A stretch of 12,316 nucleotides of DNA from Candidatus Gallibacteroides avistercoris (GTDB taxonomy: Bacteria > Bacteroidota > Bacteroidia > Bacteroidales > CHK158-818): contig DVNA01000229.1 of the NCBI GenBank assembly GCA_018714665.1, forward strand, positions 1-12,316, written 5' to 3'. A model generated the notes under the pieces. The model did not search any database and was not told the DNA's origin. It saw nothing but the letters and a program-made list of their open reading frames with translations. The position numbers were made by a program, and so were the translations under genes. This document shows, in pieces, positions 5,956-12,316 of this stretch. The stretch's first letter is position 1; each line of letters opens with the position of its first letter.

Positions 5956-7617
5956 ATGTTAGAGAACTTTTTAGACCAGACCACATTCAGCTCACAAGCT
6001 GATTTCATGGCTAATTTTAAAGTGAAAGTCCCGGTCGATTTCAACTTCGGATACGACGTGGTGGACCGGTGGGCCGCAGAGGCTCCCGACAAAAAAGCCC
6101 TTTGTTGGACAAACGATAAAGGCGAACACATCGATTTTACTTTTGCCGACATCAAAAGAGAGAGTGATAAAACAGCTTCCTATTTCCAGCAGCTGGGGAT
6201 AGGGCACGGCGATATGGTTATGTTGATACTCAAACGCCGTTACGAGTTCTGGTTCTCAATCATTGCATTGCACAAGATCGGGGCCGTATGTATCCCGGCA
6301 ACGCACCTGTTGACGGAAAAAGATATCATTTACCGGTGTAATGCCGCCGACATAAAAATGGTTGTAGCCGTGGGCGAAGACATTGTTACCGGGCACGTCG
6401 ATCGTTCCGTAGCCGACTCCCCGTCGTTGAAGTATCGGGTGTCGGTAGGACCGTCCGTTCCCGAAGGTTGGGAAGATTTCCACAAGGGAATCGATTCGGC
6501 GCCGGCCTTTGTACGTCCCGAACACGCCAACAGCAACGACGACATATCGCTGCTCTATTTCACCTCCGGAACCACCGGAAATCCGAAGATGGTGGCCCAC
6601 GATTTTACCTATCCCCTGGGGCACATCATCACCGGTTCGTTCTGGCACAACCTGAATGAACAGAGCCTGCACCTTACCTTGGCCGACACCGGTTGGGGAA
6701 AAGCCGTGTGGGGAAAACTGTACGGACAGTGGATTGCCGGAGCAAACGTGTTCGTTTATGATTTCGACAAGTTTACCCCGGCCGATGTACTGGTAATGAT
6801 TGAAAAATACCACATCACCTCGTTCTGTGCACCGCCTACCGTTTTCCGCTTCCTGATCCGCGAAGATTTGAGCAAATACAACATCACCTCGCTCAAATAT
6901 TGTACGATTGCCGGGGAAGCGTTGAATCCGAAAGTGTACGAAGAGTTTTTCCGGATAACCGGTATCAAATTGATGGAAGGCTTCGGGCAGACCGAAACTA
7001 CCCTGACCGTTGCCACCTATCCGTGGGTAGAGCCCAAACCGGGCTCCATGGGCGTAACCAATCCCCAGTACGATGTAGCGCTGTTGACCAACGACGGCCG
7101 TTGGGCCGAAGACGGCGAACAGGGACAAATCGTCATCCGTACCGATAAGGGCAGACCGCTCGGCCTTTTTAAAGAGTATTACCGCGATGCCGAAAAGACG
7201 CGGGAGGCCTATCACGACAATATCTACTATACCGGCGATGTAGCCTGGCGCGACGAAGACGGCTACTTCTGGTTTGTAGGACGAGCCGACGACGTGATAA
7301 AATCCTCCGGCTACCGCATAGGCCCCTTCGAGGTAGAAAGTGCCTTGATGACGCATCCCGCAGTTGTAGAGTGCGCCATTACGGGTGTCCCCGACGAAGT
7401 GCGTGGACAGGTGGTAAAAGCCACCATCGTATTGGCTGCCGCATACAAGGATAAGGCTGGTGACGAATTGGTGAAGGAGATACAGGATCACGTAAAACAT
7501 GTTACCGCACCTTACAAATATCCCCGTGTGGTAGAGTTTGTCGATGAGCTTCCGAAAACCATCAGCGGGAAAATCCGCCGGGTGGAGATACGCGACAAGG
7601 ACAAACAATCCGAGTAA
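5956..7617 (+). CDS. AMP-forming acyl-CoA synthetase (medium-chain/acetyl-CoA synthetase-like)
   Basis: This 553-residue cytoplasmic enzyme of the ANL superfamily activates a carboxylic acid with ATP to an acyl-adenylate and transfers it to CoA. Visible core motifs are the P-loop FTSGTTGNPKMVA (202-214), the adenylate-binding GFGQTETT (342-349), YYTGD (424-428), the hinge region GRADDVIKSSGYRIGPFEVE (442-461) and the C-terminal catalytic lysine in PKTISGKIRR (Lys539). All key residues are present, so it should be active. The length and the LADTGWGKAVWGKLYG segment (242-257) fit the medium-chain (butyryl-CoA-like) subgroup. The acid used, short or medium chain or aromatic, cannot be decided here. 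It is the second gene of an operon with the XRE-cupin regulator and is followed by a hairpin terminator. Confidence 0.92.
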   Translation: MLENFLDQTTFSSQADFMANFKVKVPVDFNFGYDVVDRWAAEAPDKKALCWTNDKGEHIDFTFADIKRESDKTASYFQQLGIGHGDMVMLILKRRYEFWFSIIALHKIGAVCIPATHLLTEKDIIYRCNAADIKMVVAVGEDIVTGHVDRSVADSPSLKYRVSVGPSVPEGWEDFHKGIDSAPAFVRPEHANSNDDISLLYFTSGTTGNPKMVAHDFTYPLGHIITGSFWHNLNEQSLHLTLADTGWGKAVWGKLYGQWIAGANVFVYDFDKFTPADVLVMIEKYHITSFCAPPTVFRFLIREDLSKYNITSLKYCTIAGEALNPKVYEEFFRITGIKLMEGFGQTETTLTVATYPWVEPKPGSMGVTNPQYDVALLTNDGRWAEDGEQGQIVIRTDKGRPLGLFKEYYRDAEKTREAYHDNIYYTGDVAWRDEDGYFWFVGRADDVIKSSGYRIGPFEVESALMTHPAVVECAITGVPDEVRGQVVKATIVLAAAYKDKAGDELVKEIQDHVKHVTAPYKYPRVVEFVDELPKTISGKIRRVEIRDKDKQSE

Positions 7618-7636
7618 TCGCATAACAACCCTTTAC

Positions 7637-7682
7637 CGGAGTGCGGTGCTTGCAGAAAAGAGGTGCCGCACTCTGTTTGTCT
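7637..7682 (+). terminator. Probable rho-independent terminator after the acyl-CoA synthetase
   Basis: GAGTGCGG (7639-7646) pairs with CCGCACTC (7666-7673). A G-U and a C-G pair extend the outer end. The tail TTTGTCTT that follows is only moderately T-rich. It lies 19 bases past the stop codon. Confidence 0.6.
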
Positions 7683-7697
7683 TAAACCGAACAACGT

Positions 7698-8123
7698 ATG
7701 GAGAAAAATATTGAGTGGTTTGTGGGCGAGGCCGAATCGGACGACGGACGTATCGTTACCCGCGGCCGAATGTTCCGCACGATGCCCGATAAAAAAACGT
7801 ATAAGATGCGGGTAGAAATTATCTGGCGATACAAGCCGGATAGGGACTCCATGCCGCTACCCAACGAAACCGTCCGTATGGATGATGCCATGAATTCGCT
7901 GTGCGAGACGATGGAAGAAGACCGGTTGGCATGGCTGACCGCTATCCACATCGGGGGCGGATGTGCCGTATTCGTTTATTATACCCGGGACATAGATGCC
8001 TTTTCCGGCCGGTTGGACAAAACGCTGGGGAAATATTCCCCGCTGCCTATTCAGGTAGGAGCTGCTTTGGACCCGTCGTGGCATGAATACAAAGAGATGT
8101 TGTCCCGTTTTTCGCTTACTTAA
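7698..8123 (+). CDS. DUF695-like conserved protein
   Basis: This 141-residue soluble protein has no signal peptide or membrane segment. It begins with an EWFVGEAESDDG strand region. Its second half, AVFVYYTRDIDAFSGRLDKTL...LPIQVGAALDPSWHEYKEM, resembles the DUF695 domain: an aromatic Tyr-Thr strand, a helix, then an Asp-Pro-x-Trp-x-x-Tyr signature near the C-terminus. No catalytic motif or biochemical function is known to me for this family. It lies 16 bases after the terminator that follows the acyl-CoA synthetase and 11 bases before proB. It may therefore be transcribed together with proB, but its position alone does not imply a role in proline synthesis. No promoter consensus is evident just upstream. 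Confidence 0.7.
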   Translation: MEKNIEWFVGEAESDDGRIVTRGRMFRTMPDKKTYKMRVEIIWRYKPDRDSMPLPNETVRMDDAMNSLCETMEEDRLAWLTAIHIGGGCAVFVYYTRDIDAFSGRLDKTLGKYSPLPIQVGAALDPSWHEYKEMLSRFSLT

Positions 8124-8134
8124 AACATATCCGT

Positions 8135-9217
8135 ATGTATCGATACAAAAAAATAGCCGTCAAGATAGGCAGCAACGTATTGACCCGTAAAGATGGCACG
8201 TTGGACATAACCCGTATGTCGGCTTTGGTCGATCAGGTCTCCGAGTTGCACAACGCCGGCGTAGAGGTTGTCTTGATATCTTCCGGGGCCGTAGCTTCCG
8301 GACGCAGCGAGTTGAAGCTGTCGCGCAAACTCGACGCCGTATCGTCCCGTCAGCTCTTTTCGGCCGTAGGGCAAGCCAAGCTGATCAACCGCTATTTCGA
8401 GCTTTTCAGGGATCACGGCATCGCCTGCGGGCAGGTTTTGACCATGAAAGAGAACTTTGCCACCCGTCTGCACTATCTCAACCAGAAACATTGCATGGAG
8501 GTGATGCTCGAAAACGGGGTAATCCCTATCGTTAATGAGAACGATACCATCTCTATCACCGAGTTGATGTTTACCGACAACGACGAACTGTCGGGGTTGA
8601 TTGCCGCCATGATGGGGATGGAGGCGTTGATTATCCTGAGCAACATCGACGGCATATACGATGGCGACCCGTCCAGTCCCTCCTCGTCGGTGATCCGTCA
8701 GATAGAGGGTCAAAGAGATGATCTGTCCGGATATATCCAGACCCGGAAATCCTCTTTCGGACGGGGCGGGATGATCACCAAATGCAACATCGCCCGCAAA
8801 GTAGCCGACGAAGGCATCACCGTATTCATTGCCAACGGAAAAAGAGACAACATCTTGATTGACCTGTTGCGGGAAGACGCCGATGTGGTATGTACCCGGT
8901 TCGTTCCTTCGGACAAGCCCGCGTCGAGCATGAAAAAGTGGATTGCCCATTCCGAAGGATTTGCCAAAGGCGAGATACACGTCAATGAACAGGCCGCCCG
9001 GGCCCTGCTGTCCGACAAGGCTACCAGCCTGTTGCCGGTGGGAGTAACCCGAATTGTAGGGGAGTTTGAAAAAGACGACATTGTACGTATCTTCAATCAC
9101 CAAAACGAGCAGATCGGGGTAGGGCGTGTCAGCCTGGACAGTACGCGTGCCCGGGCCGCTATCGGTCGTAAGGGAGCCAAGGCGTTGGTTCATTACGACT
9201 ACCTCTATTTGGATTGA
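8135..9217 (+). CDS. proB: Glutamate 5-kinase
   Basis: The enzyme phosphorylates L-glutamate to gamma-glutamyl phosphate with ATP, the first and normally proline-inhibited step of proline synthesis in the cytoplasm. The 360 residues match the usual two-domain length. The amino acid kinase domain shows AVKIGSNVLT (8-17, Lys10), ISSGAVASG (48-56), NENDTIS (134-140), SNIDGIYDGDP (169-179) and GRGGMITK (209-216, Lys216). A C-terminal PUA domain runs from about 278 to 355. All catalytic landmarks are intact. It starts 11 bases after the DUF695-like gene and lies 68 bases before proA, its pathway partner. The product is labile and is thought to be passed to ProA. Confidence 0.97.
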   Translation: MYRYKKIAVKIGSNVLTRKDGTLDITRMSALVDQVSELHNAGVEVVLISSGAVASGRSELKLSRKLDAVSSRQLFSAVGQAKLINRYFELFRDHGIACGQVLTMKENFATRLHYLNQKHCMEVMLENGVIPIVNENDTISITELMFTDNDELSGLIAAMMGMEALIILSNIDGIYDGDPSSPSSSVIRQIEGQRDDLSGYIQTRKSSFGRGGMITKCNIARKVADEGITVFIANGKRDNILIDLLREDADVVCTRFVPSDKPASSMKKWIAHSEGFAKGEIHVNEQAARALLSDKATSLLPVGVTRIVGEFEKDDIVRIFNHQNEQIGVGRVSLDSTRARAAIGRKGAKALVHYDYLYLD

Positions 9218-9255
9218 AATTCATAACCGATACAAAGCGTTATTGAAAAGAAAAA

Positions 9256-9269
9256 TGTACTTTTGTACA
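9256..9269 (+). promoter_or_regulatory. Promoter -7 element overlapped by a palindrome, upstream of proA
   Basis: TACTTTTG at 9258-9265 matches TAnnTTTG and lies within an inverted repeat, TGTAC-TTTT-GTACA, at 9256-9269. A transcript from here would start near 9272, about 14 bases before the proA ATG. This suggests that proA and the transcarbamylase can be expressed separately from proB. The overlap of palindrome and -7 box is the layout expected of a repressor operator. No -33 element is clear, and the identity of any regulator is unknown. Confidence 0.5.
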
Positions 9270-9285
9270 ACCTAAAAGAAGACGA

Positions 9286-10536
9286 ATGAATTGTTTGAAT
9301 GATACTTTCCGGGCGGTAAAGGCTGCCTCGCGTCAGTTGAATCTGATAGACGAGAAAACCATAAACAGCCTCCTTTGTGCCGTGGCCGACGAAGCGGAGA
9401 AATCCGCCTCCGATATATTGGCCGAGAATACCAAAGACTTGGCTCTCATGGAACCTTCCGACCCGAAATACGACCGGTTGAAACTGACCCGGGAGCGGAT
9501 ACAGGCCATTGCCGCCGATATGCGTCAGGTGGCACAACTGCCCTCCCCGCTGGGAAAGGTGTTGAGCAAGACCGTACGTCCCAATGGGATGGAGATTACC
9601 AAAGTATCTGTACCTTTCGGGGTCGTGGGTATTATTTACGAAGCGCGGCCCAATGTCAGTTTCGATGTATTCTCCCTTTGCCTGAAATCGGGAAACGCCT
9701 GTATTTTGAAAGGGAGCCACGATGCCCATAACTCCAATCGGGCCATTGTAGAAGTTATCAACAGGGTGTTGATAACTTTTGGTATAGATCCCCATACCGT
9801 AGTTTTGTTACCGGCCGACAGAGAGGCGACAGCCCAACTGTTGCAAGCCGTAGAGTGGGTCGATCTGATTATTCCGCGCGGCAGTCAGGCCCTTATCAAT
9901 TATGTCCGTAACAATTCAAAGGTTCCCGTCATAGAAACCGGTGCCGGCATCTGCCACACTTATTTCGATGCAGAGGGCGATCTCGCCAAGGGTCGTGCCA
10001 TCGTCAACAATGCCAAAACGCGCCGGGTAAGCGTTTGCAATGCGTTGGACTGTCTGCTGATAGACCGGAGTCGCCTGGGCGATTTACCCCAATTGTGCGC
10101 ACCGCTGGCCGATAGCCAGGTGGTGATATATGCAGACGAGCAGGCCTTTGCCGCCTTGCAGGGAGGTTATCCGTCGACGCTTTTGGAACATGCCGTACCG
10201 GAGAGTTTCGGCACTGAGTTTCTGTCGTACAAGATGGCTGTAAAAACGGTCGATGGCTTGGACGGAGCCATCGAGCACATTGCCCGCTATTCCTCCAAAC
10301 ACAGCGAAGCCATTGTCAGCGAGAACCCGCAACACATTGCCCGTTTCTTCAAGGAGGTCGATGCAGCTTGTGTATATGGCAATGTCTCTACCGCCTTTAC
10401 CGACGGCGGCCAGTTTGGCTTTGGGGCAGAAATCGGTATCAGTACCCAGAAACTGCATGCCCGCGGGCCGATGGCATTGCCCGAGATGACCAGTTACAAA
10501 TACCTGATAACCGGCAACGGACAAATAAGAAGTTAA
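9286..10536 (+). CDS. proA: Gamma-glutamyl phosphate reductase (glutamate-5-semialdehyde dehydrogenase)
   Basis: This enzyme reduces gamma-glutamyl phosphate to glutamate-5-semialdehyde with NADPH, the second step of proline synthesis. The product cyclises to pyrroline-5-carboxylate. The 416-residue protein has the aldehyde-dehydrogenase-like fold. The cofactor and substrate region is VPFGVVGIIYEARPNVSFD (109-127) with KSGNACILKGSHDA (134-147). IIPRGSQALI (195-204) and IETGAGICHTY (216-226) follow. The catalytic Cys251 lies in RRVSVCNALD (247-256), and a late FGFGAEIGIST-type segment follows. Family length and key residues are normal. It is preceded by a possible internal promoter and is followed after 19 bases by the transcarbamylase gene. 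That places the semialdehyde branch point beside an arginine-pathway enzyme. Confidence 0.97.
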   Translation: MNCLNDTFRAVKAASRQLNLIDEKTINSLLCAVADEAEKSASDILAENTKDLALMEPSDPKYDRLKLTRERIQAIAADMRQVAQLPSPLGKVLSKTVRPNGMEITKVSVPFGVVGIIYEARPNVSFDVFSLCLKSGNACILKGSHDAHNSNRAIVEVINRVLITFGIDPHTVVLLPADREATAQLLQAVEWVDLIIPRGSQALINYVRNNSKVPVIETGAGICHTYFDAEGDLAKGRAIVNNAKTRRVSVCNALDCLLIDRSRLGDLPQLCAPLADSQVVIYADEQAFAALQGGYPSTLLEHAVPESFGTEFLSYKMAVKTVDGLDGAIEHIARYSSKHSEAIVSENPQHIARFFKEVDAACVYGNVSTAFTDGGQFGFGAEIGISTQKLHARGPMALPEMTSYKYLITGNGQIRS

Positions 10537-10555
10537 ACATAAACCGTAAAAAGAT

Positions 10556-11509
10556 ATGCGTCATTTTACCAATGTAAAAGATTTAGGAAACCTGAAAGAG
10601 GCCGTTAAAGAGGCGCTTGAAGTAAAGAAGAACCGATTTGCCTATAAACACTTGGGGAAGGATAAAACCCTGTTGATGTTATTTTTCAATTCCAGTCTGC
10701 GTACCCGATTAAGCACACAGAAAGCAGCCATGAATCTGGGTATGAACGTGATTGTGCTCGATGTAAACCAGGGGGCCTGGAAGCTCGAAACAGAGCGAGG
10801 TGTGGTGATGGACGGCGATAAATCGGAACACTTGCTCGAAGCCATCCCCGTGATGGGTAATTATTGCGACATCATCGGCGTAAGGGCATTTGCCAAGTTT
10901 GAAAACAAGGAGGACGATTATCAAGAAAAGATATTGTCGCAGTTCATCCAATATTCCGGACGGCCTGTGTTCAGTATGGAAGCTGCCACGCGCCATCCGT
11001 TGCAGTCGTTTGCCGACCTGATTACGATCGAAGAGTACAAGCAGAAAGAACGGCCCAAGGTGGTCATGTCGTGGGCGCCCCATCCGCGGGCACTTCCGCA
11101 GGCCGTACCCAACTCCTTTGCCGAATGGATGAATGAAACCGATTATGAATTTGTCATCACCCATCCCGAAGGGTATGAGCTGGCCCCCCAATTTACCGGT
11201 AACGCCCGCATCGAATACGATCAGCGCAAAGCCTTTGAGGGAGCCGATTTTATCTATGCCAAGAACTGGGCGGCCTATGCCGACCCCAACTACGGGAAGG
11301 TCATCAATACAGATCGCCGTTGGACGGTCGATGCCGAAAAAATGGCGCTTACCAACAATGCCTATTTCATGCACTGTTTACCGGTCAGACGAAATATGAT
11401 CGTAACGGACGAGGTTATCGAGAGTCCTCGATCCATCGTCATACCCGAAGCCGCGAACCGGGAAATTTCGGCACAAGTTGTTTTAAAGCGTATATTGGAA
11501 AATTTATAA
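10556..11509 (+). CDS. argF': N-succinylornithine (or N-acetylornithine) carbamoyltransferase, argF'-type
   Basis: The enzyme transfers a carbamoyl group from carbamoyl phosphate to the side-chain amine of an N-acylated ornithine, the acylated-intermediate arginine route found in Bacteroidota and Xanthomonas. The 317 residues resemble the B. fragilis succinylornithine enzyme along the whole length. The carbamoyl phosphate motif FFNSSLRTRLSTQKAA is at 43-58, EAATRHPLQSFADL at 142-155, SWAPHPRALPQAVPNSF at 172-188 and HCLPVRRNMIVTDEV at 273-287. Residue 90, in GDKSEHLLEA, is Ser. From memory, this is Pro90 in the B. fragilis succinyl enzyme and Glu92 in the Xanthomonas acetyl enzyme. Lack of Glu favours succinyl-ornithine as substrate. 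It starts 19 bases after proA with no promoter between, so the two are probably cotranscribed. Confidence 0.93.
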   Translation: MRHFTNVKDLGNLKEAVKEALEVKKNRFAYKHLGKDKTLLMLFFNSSLRTRLSTQKAAMNLGMNVIVLDVNQGAWKLETERGVVMDGDKSEHLLEAIPVMGNYCDIIGVRAFAKFENKEDDYQEKILSQFIQYSGRPVFSMEAATRHPLQSFADLITIEEYKQKERPKVVMSWAPHPRALPQAVPNSFAEWMNETDYEFVITHPEGYELAPQFTGNARIEYDQRKAFEGADFIYAKNWAAYADPNYGKVINTDRRWTVDAEKMALTNNAYFMHCLPVRRNMIVTDEVIESPRSIVIPEAANREISAQVVLKRILENL

Positions 11510-11522
11510 TCTGTCGGATTTT

Positions 11523-12316
11523 ATGAGAATCATCGCTCTCTTTTTTCTTTTGAGCTGTTTCGTGGTACAGGCGTTTTCCGCAGACACAGAACCCCAGAAC
11601 ATAAAATTGTGGGACGACGGACGATTGACGTGGAACGATTTCAAGGAATCGACCGACGAAAAAGGCGTTACCTCCGGTTTGCGTGCGTGGATCGGTGTAA
11701 AGAAGACCAAAGAGAAGCAGGATAACATAACCGTTTATCACCCGGTGTTATATACCTACGTCGATTTGGATCGTACCTGGACCCATCCGGATTACCGTAC
11801 CGAAGAGGCTTTGCGGTATAATCAGGCCGTATTCGACCTGATGGAGTATTACTGCCGGCTTTTACAAAGAGAAATAGACAAGGGATTGCCCTCCATCGAG
11901 ATAGAGGCAGCCTTGCGGAACTACCTGAATACGTATGATGAACAGATTGAATCCATGCGCGAGGAGACCGTAGAGGGACGCAATGAAAAAAAATTGGCAG
12001 AATGGGAGGCTCATATTGCCCGCTTGTTGAACAATGTCCCGTCGAGTGTTCCGGTCAGTTTTGTCCCCCGTAATTTGGGGTATGGATTTGCTTTGGGCAT
12101 GAATACCGAATTTCCTACGGGCTCGTTGGCGCACTATTTTACTCCATCCGGACAATTTTGCTTAGGGATAGACCTGGCGTATAAGAAAGCTCATTTCCTT
12201 GCTGATTTTGCCGGTGGGTTTACCCGTAACAGGGCAGATATGCAAGTTCCGTACAAAGACGAGAGAATAACGTGGCAGAAGGATAAACATACGGTCTATT
12301 CCACGATAGATTTATG
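11523..12316 (+). CDS. Exported protein: DUF922-like degenerate domain plus probable outer-membrane beta-barrel (3' truncated)
   Basis: The frame opens at ATG 11523 and runs off the right edge, giving 264 visible residues. Residues 1-20 form a Sec signal peptide (MRIIALFFLLSCFVVQAFSA, likely cleaved near Ala20). Cys12 is too early and too poorly framed for a convincing lipobox. Residues 28-115 contain LWDDGRLTWNDFKES and later LRYNQAVFDLMEYYCRLLQRE. These resemble the opening and the HEQ-H-F-D-x-x-E helix of DUF922 metalloprotease-like proteins, but the His and Glu residues are replaced by Tyr, Asn and Val. A charged helical stretch (about 120-172) follows. From about 186, alternating aromatic and small residues (GYGFALGMNTEFPTGSL, FCLGIDLAYKKAHFLADF) look like transmembrane beta-strands and turns. 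It begins 13 bases after the transcarbamylase stop. The function is not known, and the domain assignments are tentative. Confidence 0.6.
   Translation, partial: MRIIALFFLLSCFVVQAFSADTEPQNIKLWDDGRLTWNDFKESTDEKGVTSGLRAWIGVKKTKEKQDNITVYHPVLYTYVDLDRTWTHPDYRTEEALRYNQAVFDLMEYYCRLLQREIDKGLPSIEIEAALRNYLNTYDEQIESMREETVEGRNEKKLAEWEAHIARLLNNVPSSVPVSFVPRNLGYGFALGMNTEFPTGSLAHYFTPSGQFCLGIDLAYKKAHFLADFAGGFTRNRADMQVPYKDERITWQKDKHTVYSTIDL

Noticed and set aside
5289..6155. Open frame of 288 codons on the minus strand across the XRE-cupin gene
   Set aside because: It spans two real plus-strand genes and the gap between them and has no family signature.
6256..7623. Long open frame (455 codons) on the minus strand opposite the acyl-CoA synthetase
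   Set aside because: The plus-strand frame has every ANL motif in order. The minus-strand reading has no recognisable domain and reflects the codon bias of the real gene.
8120..9193. Open frame of 357 codons on the minus strand opposite proB
   Set aside because: proB is intact and unmistakable, and the antisense product resembles nothing and has no promoter.
10709..11374. Open frame of 221 codons on the minus strand opposite the transcarbamylase
   Set aside because: It is a shadow of a strongly conserved gene on the other strand.
11523..11560. Lipoprotein lipobox at Cys12 of the right-edge exported protein
   Set aside because: The Cys comes too early, the preceding Leu-Leu-Ser fits poorly, and the hydrophobic stretch continues to a better signal peptidase I site near Ala20.

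Overview
The window looks like a chromosomal segment from a member of the Bacteroidota, most likely order Bacteroidales. The reasons are promoter elements of the TTTG-N20-TAnnTTTG type (for example 427-458 and 3504-3535), AT-rich start contexts without clear Shine-Dalgarno sites, and an ornithine transcarbamylase of the N-succinyl/N-acetylornithine type closely resembling the Bacteroides fragilis enzyme. No rRNA, tRNA, CRISPR array or insertion sequence was recognised.

Layout. (1) 1-391 is the 3' end of nspC (carboxynorspermidine decarboxylase, polyamine synthesis). It is followed by a strong promoter, a very short transcribed element and a rho-independent terminator (427-531), which may be a free-standing small RNA or tiny ORF. 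(2) On the minus strand, murF (peptidoglycan precursor ligase) and an M24 Xaa-Pro peptidase form an operon ending at a large hairpin terminator (549-605). (3) About 3180-5290 is a strikingly AT-rich block between GC-richer housekeeping genes. It has its own promoter, a LEM-3-like GIY-YIG nuclease gene broken by a one-base frameshift in an A6 tract, a PD-(D/E)XK putative restriction endonuclease of the PGN_0703 type, and a terminator. It looks horizontally acquired and possibly defence-related. (4) 5342-7681 holds an XRE-cupin regulator with an AMP-forming acyl-CoA synthetase, then a terminator. (5) 7698-11509 is a plus-strand run: a DUF695-like protein, proB, proA and the argF'-type transcarbamylase. 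It joins the first two steps of proline synthesis to a step of the arginine pathway. (6) 11523 to the window end is the start of an exported protein. It has an N-terminal domain resembling a degenerate DUF922 metalloprotease-like fold, followed by what looks like the beginning of an outer-membrane beta-barrel.

The observations most worth checking are the Ser at the acyl-specificity position of the transcarbamylase, the frameshift at an A AAA AAG heptamer in the GIY-YIG gene, the nuclease island as a whole, the small transcript unit at 427-531, and the pseudo-protease/barrel protein at the right edge. No system here can be declared new from sequence reading alone. Family names are from recognition of motifs, not from database searches.
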